From Deltaproteobacteria bacterium (lineage in GTDB: Bacteria; Desulfobacterota; DSM-4660; Desulfatiglandales; HGW-15), in NCBI GenBank assembly GCA_024641835.1, contig JAHECH010000028.1, positions 1 through 14,759 on the forward strand: 14,759 nt of DNA. The letters are read 5' to 3'. Below are positions 6,878 to 12,653 of the stretch, in pieces. Position 1 is the stretch's first letter. Each line of letters begins with the position of its first letter. A program made the position numbers and the translations under genes. Below the pieces are notes generated by a model, which saw only the letters and a list, made by a program, of their open reading frames with translations, ran no database searches and was not told the origin of the DNA.

Positions 6878-7576
6878 CTAATCGGTCTTCGGAAGATTCT
6901 CGATGATACTATCCAGGCCCAGTTCTGCCAGTTCATGCGCGCTCATCCATCTCCCCCTGGCTTTCAGAAACGTATGAAAGTCAAGCACGTTTTCTGCAAG
7001 AGATTGTTGGGTCTTATCAAACCTCCCTCTCCAGAGAACGGTTTTATCCGCCACCCTCATGAGATAAAGATCAAACGCCACCGATGCGGGAACGTCCACG
7101 CCATACTCCGCACCCTTGCGTTCCCGCCATCTGTAGATGTAGCCAGCCATGACTGCATCCGCTGATAAAGACTGCCCAATCTTTTGATACATCTCGAGAT
7201 CGTTCGTGGTGGCGTGGAAAAATCCAAGACTTGCAGCTTCAGCTCCCGCTTCGCCGGGAGAGATGAATTGGTAACCCCCCTTTGTCTTTAACCTGCTAAA
7301 AAGGCTCGCTGTGAGTTTGTCCGCCAGCTCCTGAGGCACGGGATCGGCATAGTGCAAAGCACCGCTGAAGGGGTTGAAAGCCATAGCAGGATTTTGGCCC
7401 GCAGGGACAAGGGGGCGGAATCCGATCACGACAATACTTTCAATTTTAGGGGAAAAACCCTTTGGTTCTGTCACTTCCCTCTGCGGAGGGGCGCAACTCA
7501 AACAGAGCGCCGTGATACACGCCGCAACGAGGGCGCTAGGTCTCTTTCCTTTCATCTTTCTGAAAACAAAGGTCAT
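6878..7576 (-). CDS. Predicted lipoprotein, unknown function
   Basis: The product (232 residues from the ATG at 7574-7576) begins with a basic N-region and a hydrophobic stretch ALVAACITALCLSC, then APPQRE, which looks like a lipoprotein signal with C28 as lipid-modified residue. The lipobox is imperfect, with C-L-S before the cysteine. The mature part has SIVVIGFRPLVP, a region with LADKLTASLFSRL, and ADAVMAGYIYRWRER, a pattern recalling outer-membrane lipoproteins that assemble or stabilise envelope structures (CsgG/GNA1162-like). That is only a loose resemblance. An ATG seven codons in (7553-7555) is an alternative start. Neither has well-spaced ribosome-binding signals; AAGGA abuts the first. 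It begins 18 bases after hisB and is probably co-transcribed with it. Confidence 0.8.
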   Translation of the reverse strand: MTFVFRKMKGKRPSALVAACITALCLSCAPPQREVTEPKGFSPKIESIVVIGFRPLVPAGQNPAMAFNPFSGALHYADPVPQELADKLTASLFSRLKTKGGYQFISPGEAGAEAASLGFFHATTNDLEMYQKIGQSLSADAVMAGYIYRWRERKGAEYGVDVPASVAFDLYLMRVADKTVLWRGRFDKTQQSLAENVLDFHTFLKARGRWMSAHELAELGLDSIIENLPKTD

Positions 7577-7594
7577 TCCTTGTCAGAGTTCCGT

Positions 7595-8185
7595 CTAAAG
7601 GATTCCTTTGGTGGAAGGGACTGATCCTCCGAGCCTCGGCTCAATGCTGGTCGCCTGATCCAGGGCGCGGCCGAATGATTTGAAGATGCATTCCGCCACA
7701 TGGTGGGCGTCATCGCCCGATAGAAGATCTATGTGAAGGGTGATACCAGAGTTCTGGACCAGAGCTCTGAAGAATTCTTTAACAAGCTGAACATCAAAGC
7801 TTCCTGTTTTGCTTTGTTTGAGGGGCACCCTGTAAGCCATATAGGGCCGATTGCATATGTCGATGACGGTCCTCGCCAGGGCTTCATCCATGGGAATGAC
7901 GGCCTGGCCATATCTCCTGATTCCCTCCCTTTTCCCCAGGGCTTCGTTGATCGCCTTTCCGACACAGATGCCCAGATCTTCCACTGTGTGGTGGTCGTCA
8001 ATCTCGGTATCTCCGGTGGCCGAGATGCTGAGATTCAAGAAACCGTGAGCAGCCATGAGGCTCAACATGTGATCCATAAAAGGGATGCCTGTCTTGATCT
8101 GGGATTGTCCGATTCCATCAAGAACAAGCTCTACAAGGATATCTGTCTCTTTCGTCTTTCTGACTATTTTTGCGTTTCTTTTCAT
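7595..8185 (-). CDS. hisB: Imidazoleglycerol-phosphate dehydratase HisB
   Basis: HisB dehydrates imidazoleglycerol phosphate to imidazole-acetol phosphate, using two Mn ions bound by histidine-rich motifs. The 196-residue protein carries GIPFMDHML (residues 33-41), DDHHTVEDLGI (63-73), GDDAHHVAECIFK (155-167) and the closing PSTKG. Length equals that of the monofunctional family. The ATG at 8183-8185 is preferred to a TTG nine codons upstream because GAGGGA precedes it and the family N-terminus (RNAKIVRKTKETDI) starts there. It is the first gene after the promoter at 8244-8271. The phosphatase domain found in enteric HisB is absent, as is usual outside gammaproteobacteria. Confidence 0.97.
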   Translation of the reverse strand: MKRNAKIVRKTKETDILVELVLDGIGQSQIKTGIPFMDHMLSLMAAHGFLNLSISATGDTEIDDHHTVEDLGICVGKAINEALGKREGIRRYGQAVIPMDEALARTVIDICNRPYMAYRVPLKQSKTGSFDVQLVKEFFRALVQNSGITLHIDLLSGDDAHHVAECIFKSFGRALDQATSIEPRLGGSVPSTKGIL

Positions 8186-8243
8186 GGTCCCTCGACTCCC
8201 CTCGGTTCTCAAGCCATCCGGATTCCAGGTCTTACAAGAAAAG

Positions 8244-8271
8244 AGTATATGGTGAGCGCCAGTCCTGTCAA
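8244..8271 (-). promoter_or_regulatory. Near-consensus promoter of hisB-lipoprotein-hisA
   Basis: On the minus strand a perfect -35 TTGACA (8266-8271) is 16 bases from TATACT (8244-8249, 5/6). Transcription would start near 8237, leaving about 50 bases of leader before hisB. No leader peptide or attenuator is evident in that short leader. Confidence 0.75.
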
Positions 8272-8317
8272 GCGGTAGCTGCGAGCTAGGTACAAGGTTT
8301 CGTAAAGACGCTCACGT

Positions 8318-8369
8318 ATTCACCCCTGAGCACAGAGGACTCTGTGCCTTCTGTCTCTCTGTGGTGAAT
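8318..8369. repeat. 52-bp palindrome with perfect CACAGAG core
   Basis: ATTCACC (8318-8324) pairs with GGTGAAT (8363-8369). Inside is a perfect hairpin GCACAGAG-GA-CTCTGTGC (8330-8347). It lies just upstream of the his promoter. Sequences with the ATTCACC...CACAGAG theme are, from memory, common dispersed repeats in some deltaproteobacterial genomes; that cannot be checked here. Confidence 0.55.
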
Positions 8370-8402
8370 CAATGTTTGTTGACCGTAATTGCGAAAAACA
8401 GT

Positions 8403-8763
8403 GCTTAGTACATCGGTTCATAAATTCGGTTACGTATCTTAACACATGGGGTCTGTGATGGGGCCATGGGAGTCTCTTTCAAAATGAGGAAACGAAGAGA
8501 GACCGGGAAAGACTCCGCAAGGTGAGGGCAGCGAAGGCGGGCGGCGCGGCTGCATCAGTCATTTCCATATTTGGCTTTACGTGGCTATTCCCGGGAAGCC
8601 CTCCGCCCGCCTGTCCCACCCCCGGTGGGGCCTCAACCATGACCTAAAGTGGATCACTGGGCAGCGATTTCTTCGTTTCTCTATTTTGAAAGAGACCCCC
8701 ATGACCCCTGAGATATCAGCACTACTCCATACGTAACCGTATTTATGAAACCGTGTACTAAGC
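8403..8763. repeat. 361-bp nested fold-back (inverted repeat) element
   Basis: The outer arms 8403-8437 and 8729-8763 (35 bases each, ends GCTTAGTACA/TGTACTAAGC) match at 31 of 35 positions. A second pair, 8460-8498 and 8670-8708, matches at 34 of 39 and shares TCTCTTTCAAAAT. A third pair near the centre, AGGCGGGCGG (8535-8544) and CCGCCCGCCT (8603-8612), is perfect. The whole interval can therefore fold on itself with interruptions. It encodes no plausible protein. It shares the nested design of the element at 6603-6870, but not its sequence. A non-autonomous transposable element or remnant is the most natural reading. No target duplication is obvious at its ends. Confidence 0.85.
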
Positions 8764-8937
8764 TGAGAAAGAGCGCTCCGGCGCGATGCCCTTTCAATAT
8801 AACTGGGATAAAATCAACATAAAAACGCTCAATTAAAGGAATCGGAGTAAATGTCCTGAGGGATTGCGGGTGGGATATCCGGACCTGCTTTGGGAGGAGA
8901 GCCTAATTCCTGGCGGAGGCGAAAGAGGAGCTGTCTC

Positions 8938-8966
8938 TTTACAAACGGCGCGGCCGGGTTTATATA
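8938..8966 (+). promoter_or_regulatory. Candidate promoter of the thioferritin-like gene
   Basis: TTTACA (8938-8943, 5/6) and TATATA (8961-8966, 4/6) are 17 bases apart. Transcription would start near 8973, giving a leader of about 73 bases before the ATG at 9046. The region 8764-8937 upstream holds nothing else I can identify. Confidence 0.5.
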
Positions 8967-9045
8967 TAGCCATTGTTTGCACGTATCTCGCCATTGTTCC
9001 AATCACAACAAAGTATCGAATCTTTAATAAGAGAAAGGAGATACC

Positions 9046-9543
9046 ATGGGAACCAGAGGAAGAGAAATAGTCGGCATGAATGTAGATGAACTGCTTAAAC
9101 TGCTCAACAAGGCGTTTGCAGACGAGTGGTTCGCCTACCATCAGTACTGGCTTGGAGCAAAGGTCGTGAAAGGGCCTATGAAAGACGCCGCGGCAGCGGA
9201 GTTGCTCCAGCATGCCACGGACGAACTGGCCCACGCCGACCAGGTCGCCATCCGGATTATCCAGCTTGGGGGAAAGCCGATCACAGAGCCGAAGAAGTGG
9301 TATGAATGGTCAGGCTGCGGCTATAACCCTCCCAACGATGAGTATGTGAAGACAATCCTCAATCAGAACATAGACGGCGAAAGATGTGCCATCAGCTACT
9401 ACAACGAGTTGATGAAGAAGACCAAGGACACCGACATGATTACCTACAATATGGTCCTCACCATCCTCAATCAGGAAGTAGAACACGAGGAAGATCTGCA
9501 AGCCCTCTTAGAAGACCTCGAACTGATGGTCAAAAGAGGATAA
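9046..9543 (+). CDS. Dps-like ferritin (DPSL/thioferritin type)
   Basis: The 165-residue four-helix-bundle protein has ferritin-like carboxylate and histidine motifs: E27 in DEWFAYHQY, E52 and E60-x2-H63 in AELLQHATDELAHAD, E112 in GERC, and EVEHEEDL (144-151). Two cysteines, C91 (SGCGYNPP) and C114 (GERCAISYY), lie near the expected di-iron site, the hallmark of the DPSL/thioferritin subfamily known from archaea and anaerobic bacteria. These form dodecamers that oxidise iron with peroxide and protect DNA and enzymes during oxidative stress. The ATG at 9046 has an ideal AAAGGAG six bases upstream, so it is chosen over M11. It is transcribed alone and divergently from the his genes. Subfamily assignment rests on motifs I recognise, not a search. 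Confidence 0.85.
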   Translation: MGTRGREIVGMNVDELLKLLNKAFADEWFAYHQYWLGAKVVKGPMKDAAAAELLQHATDELAHADQVAIRIIQLGGKPITEPKKWYEWSGCGYNPPNDEYVKTILNQNIDGERCAISYYNELMKKTKDTDMITYNMVLTILNQEVEHEEDLQALLEDLELMVKRG

Positions 9544-9553
9544 CCTGATGAAT

Positions 9554-9588
9554 GGCGCTGCCGGCCGTTGACCGGCTGAGGCAGTGCC
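9554..9588 (+). terminator. Hairpin after the thioferritin-like gene, possible terminator
   Basis: GGCGCTGCC (9554-9562) pairs with GGCAGTGCC (9580-9588), nine pairs counting one G-U, with further GC pairing inside. It starts 11 bases after the stop codon. Only AAAGTTTCTG follows, so it is a poor T-tract; it may instead be a 3' stabilising or REP-like hairpin. Confidence 0.4.
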
Positions 9589-9947
9589 AAAGTTTCTGTA
9601 GTGTGGCGTCCCAGAAGTTCCCTTACAGATAACGCGCAACATCGCCGCCGCATCTCCTGCCGGGAGGTGGTCTTTCACCCCCCTCCCTGAGTTCCCTTTC
9701 AACTGTCAGCACCGGGATCAGACGCCTTCTCTCACACTCTCCATGGGCTTGTAGGAGAGTGCCGAAGCGATAATCCAGGCTGGACCGATGCCTATTTTCC
9801 GCAAAAACATCGTGACTGCTGGCTCGTTCGCGGGGAAGAGCGCCTTTTCACGTGAAAAAGCCAGAGCGCTCCGCTCGGAAGAGCGGGGATGAATGGCCAT
9901 GGGGATTTTAAACAATATGGCCCGCAAGCAATATGGCTTTTTCTTAG
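9589..9947. other. Gene-free stretch with palindromes
   Basis: No convincing gene is seen. The stretch includes a perfect 14-bp palindrome TTTTCACGTGAAAA (9845-9858) and a hairpin CCGCTC-GGAA-GAGCGG (9871-9886). A minus-strand frame runs through part of it (9718-10083), but it overlaps the 3' end of the cysteine-cluster gene out of frame and shows no recognisable domain. A decayed gene or repeat remnant is possible. Confidence 0.5.
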
Positions 9948-9980
9948 AAGAAGCCCCGTGCTCCCGCACGGGAGCTTCTT
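9948..9980 (-). terminator. Terminator-like hairpin after the cysteine-cluster gene
   Basis: AAGAAGC-CCCGTG (9948-9960) pairs with CACGGG-A-GCTTCTT (9967-9980): 13 pairs with one bulged A and a six-base loop. It abuts the TGA of the minus-strand gene at 9980-9982. The minus-strand tail is CTTCTTCT rather than a pure T-run, so strength is uncertain. Confidence 0.55.
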
Positions 9981-10516
9981 CACTGGATACGCATGAGCCA
10001 TTTTGGGCATTCGTAGTGATTAATCTCTTTTTGATTTGTGGGATAACGGCCGCAGTTGAAATATCGCCAGTAGAAGGAGTCATAACCCATGCATTGGCCG
10101 TTTGCCTCCAGGAGGGGGCACCGGATCTTTTGGCAGCACTTGCCGCAATTGGTGCAGGCTTCGCCGTTTTCCCAGGCAGGATTCATCTGAACAAGGGTGA
10201 GGTCTGGTTTGCTCATGGGTGGTGCTGTAAGAGAGACACCGGGGGCGAATTCCCCCTTGAGCCAGCGATATGCCATGATGTAAGCATAGGCGATCAACCG
10301 AGGACCCATGTGGGCGTATTTCCAGAACCGGTAGTTCCCAAAGAACCAATAACTGAACAGGGGCGCTAAAAGGTAAAGCCCAATGCCGGTTGTGACGCCG
10401 AAAGCAGTGCCTGCAATAAAAAGAAGACGGGCTCCTGCCCACTCTATTTTCTTTAGCTGTTGAGCGGAGGCTGACTGATATGATCGTTCAACTTTGACAA
10501 GATCAAGATATTGCAT
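9980..10516 (-). CDS. Membrane-anchored cysteine-cluster protein, function unknown
   Basis: The 178-residue product has a hydrophobic segment at about residues 28-60 (LLFIAGTAFGVTTGIGLYLL, then APLFSYWFF) and a second weakly hydrophobic stretch near 71-84. A C-terminal domain holds eight cysteines: C121, C124, C127, C128, C133, C142, C155 and C170. The core C-x2-C-x2-CC-x4-CP resembles a ferredoxin-type motif and the cysteine cluster of YkgJ-type putative zinc/iron-chelating proteins. It is followed by YDSFYWRYFNCGRYPTNQ (residues 145-162), a conserved-looking block. A metal-binding or redox role at the membrane is inferred. The ATG at 10514-10516 follows GGGAGAAGAGAG. It lies downstream of mreB and a response regulator, but 281 bases separate it from the latter. 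Confidence 0.85.
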   Translation of the reverse strand: MQYLDLVKVERSYQSASAQQLKKIEWAGARLLFIAGTAFGVTTGIGLYLLAPLFSYWFFGNYRFWKYAHMGPRLIAYAYIMAYRWLKGEFAPGVSLTAPPMSKPDLTLVQMNPAWENGEACTNCGKCCQKIRCPLLEANGQCMGYDSFYWRYFNCGRYPTNQKEINHYECPKWLMRIQ

Positions 10517-10571
10517 CTACTCTCTTCTCCCTGCATCCCGCGTATAAGAGGCCGTTGAGAACTTAAAAGCA

Positions 10572-10766
10572 TCACCTGCACGAAATCTCGCCTGCTTGAA
10601 AAGGGACGGGAAAATACCCCCCTTTCTGAGATATGGCAGCATATTCAGGTGCCTTTTTTAGTCCAAAAATCGGGTTATGACAAGCAAAATCTTCGGGTTC
10701 GGATGAATAACAACGATCATGCAGCGCCTGGTCATGCCAGACATTAATTGCGGCCCGGAAGATCAT
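10572..10766 (-). CDS. Possible small ORF, unrecognised
   Basis: In the 281-base gap between the response regulator and the cysteine-cluster gene, an ATG at 10764-10766 opens a 64-residue frame (MIFRAAINVWHDQ... ending QAGEISCR). GGGAG abuts the start codon with no spacing, and I recognise no family. The gap also holds a bulged stem AAAGGG-GGG/CCC-GT-CCCTTT (around 10597-10625) that could act as a terminator on the minus strand. The frame may be chance. Confidence 0.2.
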   Translation of the reverse strand: MIFRAAINVWHDQALHDRCYSSEPEDFACHNPIFGLKKAPEYAAISQKGGYFPVPFQAGEISCR

Positions 10767-10797
10767 CTCCCGAGAGGCAGAAATTAGGAGGGGGAAA

Positions 10798-11283
10798 TCA
10801 GGTGTAGGGGAAACTTCTCCAGAAATCCTTGTCCTTGGATTTCCAGTCCGCTTCAAACTTCTTGTCGTAATACGATTCAAACCTCTCGATCCAGCGCCAC
10901 CAGGTGCTCTTGCCCCTATCGAGAGCTTCAAGGATGTCTTCGAGGTAGGTCGTGATGTGAACCATTCTGTCCTTGGGCACATACAAGGCCGCTCCTCTTT
11001 TGTAAGACCGGATGGTATGTTCAGGGCTCAGGCCATGAGCAGTGAGCATCACTGGAATAACCCTTCTTTTCTTTGCTATTTCCAGCAACTTGTAGCCGTC
11101 AACCCCCATGATATCCAGTATGGCAATATCAAACACCTGCATCTCCAGGAGCTCTTTGGCTTGCTCAAAGGTCGTCGCCTCTGTCACGTCACACATGGGC
11201 AGCAGGTCTCTTAGAGTCGCGAGAACATCGGGTTCATCATCCACCATCAGAACTTTCTTGTTGTCTAACAAACCCTTCTTCAT
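10798..11283 (-). CDS. Single-domain response regulator (CheY-like receiver)
   Basis: The 161-residue protein is a receiver domain with all key residues: acidic pair D15/D16 (VDDEPD), phospho-acceptor D57 (AILDIMG), T81 (MLTAHG) and K104 (VPKD). After about residue 120 there is only an aromatic, charged helical tail (about residues 127-158, STWWRWIERFESYYDKKF and onwards), with no DNA-binding or enzymatic output domain. It probably works by protein contact or in a phosphorelay. The ATG follows AAGGAG eight bases upstream. It lies 64 bases after mreB with no terminator between, so co-transcription with mreB is likely; no histidine kinase is in the window. Confidence 0.93.
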   Translation of the reverse strand: MKKGLLDNKKVLMVDDEPDVLATLRDLLPMCDVTEATTFEQAKELLEMQVFDIAILDIMGVDGYKLLEIAKKRRVIPVMLTAHGLSPEHTIRSYKRGAALYVPKDRMVHITTYLEDILEALDRGKSTWWRWIERFESYYDKKFEADWKSKDKDFWRSFPYT

Positions 11284-11347
11284 GGTATTGGCTCCTTATT
11301 CACCGTCTATCAGCATTCCGGGGCTTGGAAGGTATCACGGTATTCTC

Positions 11348-12382
11348 CTAAACCCTTGTGAGTCCTTTGAGGATGGAGAGATTATCCAGGGCTTTTCCTG
11401 CTCCCACCGCAACTGAAGAAAGGGGATCCTCGGCAATGATGATGGGAAGCTTTGTTTCTGCTTTCAACAGCCCATCGAGGTTTTTGAGTAAAGCCCCGCC
11501 CCCTGCCAGGACAATGCCGTTGTCCACCAGGTCAGCTGACAGCTCTGGCGGCATTTGCTCAAGAGCAGAGCGGACGGTTGCAAGAATCGTGTTGAGCTGT
11601 TCGGAGATGGCTTCTCTCACTTCATCCGAATCTATGGTCAGGATCTTCGGGATGCCTGTTGCAAGGTCTCTTCCTTTGACTTCCACTGTCTCCACATGTT
11701 CGCCGGGATAGGCGTTGCCGATGGTTGTTTTTATGCTCTCGGCTGTGGTACTGCCTATGAGGAGCCGGTATTTGCGCTTCACATACTCCATGATCGCTTC
11801 GTCCATTTTGTCGCCGGCGACCCTCACGGAGAGGGAGAGAACAATGCCTCCCAGAGATATAACAGCGACCTCCGTCGTCCCACCCCCAATATCCACTACC
11901 ATGTTACCCCGAGGTTCTGTGACCGGCAGTCCAGCACCGATGGCGGCTGCCATGGGTTCTTCAATGAAGAAGACTTCTCTTGCTCCGGCCGACTCGGCAG
12001 ACTCGCGGACAGCCCTCTTTTCAACCGGTGTAATGCCGCTCGGGACGCCCACGATGATCCTTGGTCTAACAAGCCTGGTCCGCTGATGTACTTTTCTGAT
12101 GAAATAACGGAGCATGGCTTCAGCAATCTCAAAATCAGCGATCACACCATCCTTCATGGGCCGAATGGCGACGATATTGCCGGGCGTGCGGCCCAGCATC
12201 AGCTTGGCTTCTTTGCCCACGGCCAAAACTTTAGTGCTCCCGCCGGAATCTTTTTTGACAGCCACTACCGAGGGTTCGTTCAGCACTATCCCTTTGCCTT
12301 TAACGTAAACAAGGGTATTGGCAGTACCCAGGTCAATGGCCAGATCGTGGGAAAACAATCCTGAAATAGAATCAAGAAACAT
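11348..12382 (-). CDS. mreB: Rod-shape-determining actin homologue MreB
   Basis: MreB forms membrane-bound filaments that guide lateral cell-wall synthesis. The 344-residue product shows the actin-fold nucleotide motifs: phosphate 1 DLGTANT (17-23), catalytic E141 in FIEEPMAAAIGAGLP, phosphate 2 DIGGGTTE (164-171), and adenosine GGGALL (294-299). The N-terminal MFLDSISGLF is a typical amphipathic membrane-binding start. The ATG at 12380-12382 is preferred to a TTG 12 codons upstream because GAGAGG precedes it at good spacing and the family N-terminus fits. mreC and mreD, which usually follow mreB, are not here; a response regulator follows instead. A strong promoter is directly upstream. Confidence 0.97.
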   Translation of the reverse strand: MFLDSISGLFSHDLAIDLGTANTLVYVKGKGIVLNEPSVVAVKKDSGGSTKVLAVGKEAKLMLGRTPGNIVAIRPMKDGVIADFEIAEAMLRYFIRKVHQRTRLVRPRIIVGVPSGITPVEKRAVRESAESAGAREVFFIEEPMAAAIGAGLPVTEPRGNMVVDIGGGTTEVAVISLGGIVLSLSVRVAGDKMDEAIMEYVKRKYRLLIGSTTAESIKTTIGNAYPGEHVETVEVKGRDLATGIPKILTIDSDEVREAISEQLNTILATVRSALEQMPPELSADLVDNGIVLAGGGALLKNLDGLLKAETKLPIIIAEDPLSSVAVGAGKALDNLSILKGLTRV

Positions 12383-12417
12383 AGGGGACCTCTCTCCGCG
12401 GCGATCAATAACAATCA

Positions 12418-12445
12418 ATTATACATAATCTTTTATAATTTTCAA
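12418..12445 (-). promoter_or_regulatory. Strong promoter of mreB
   Basis: On the minus strand TTGAAA (12440-12445, 5/6) and a perfect TATAAT (12418-12423) are separated by a 16-base AT-rich spacer. Transcription would begin near 12411, leaving a leader of about 30 bases before the ATG at 12382; the location supports that start over the upstream TTG. Confidence 0.75.
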
Positions 12446-12653
12446 ATAGATAATGGGAACAAAATGGAGCGCAACGGGATCGCGGGGAGCCGAGGATCTA
12501 AACGGTTTCGTGACCCTCGGCCAAACGAAGATGGCACTTTTTATCTTCACCAAGTTCAGCTGGATTCTTGTCCTCTTCTATGGTAAACGATGAGAAAAGG
12601 TTGTGCTCATCGGATATCTTTCGAATTTTAAGGGGATGAAGGGGAGGGCTGGA
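12446..12653. other. Divergent mreB/thiolase intergenic region
   Basis: The region holds a hairpin GCCGAGG (12489-12495) / CCTCGGC (12515-12521) with a 19-base loop. No plus-strand promoter of good quality was found for the thiolase. A GTG at 12603 is in frame with the thiolase, but is not supported by a ribosome-binding site. Confidence 0.4.

Noticed and set aside
6603..8763. The two fold-back elements as ends of one composite transposon carrying hisB and hisA genes
   Set aside because: Their arm sequences are unrelated, hisA lies outside the interval, and no transposase is present.
8864..9070. Plus-strand ORF of 68 codons overlapping the thioferritin-like start
   Set aside because: It begins at a TTG without a ribosome-binding site, spans the promoter and overlaps the real gene out of frame.
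9718..10083. Minus-strand ORF of 121 codons after the cysteine-cluster gene
   Set aside because: It overlaps that gene out of frame, covers several hairpins and has no recognisable domain; its last 40 codons might be a gene remnant, but there is no support.
10080..10442. Minus-strand ORF of 120 codons
   Set aside because: Alternative frame of the cysteine-cluster gene, which has the better start, membrane segment and cysteine pattern.
11555..12364. Plus-strand ORF of 269 codons antisense to mreB
   Set aside because: It lies opposite a clear mreB, has no recognisable domain or ribosome-binding site, and is a frame shadow.
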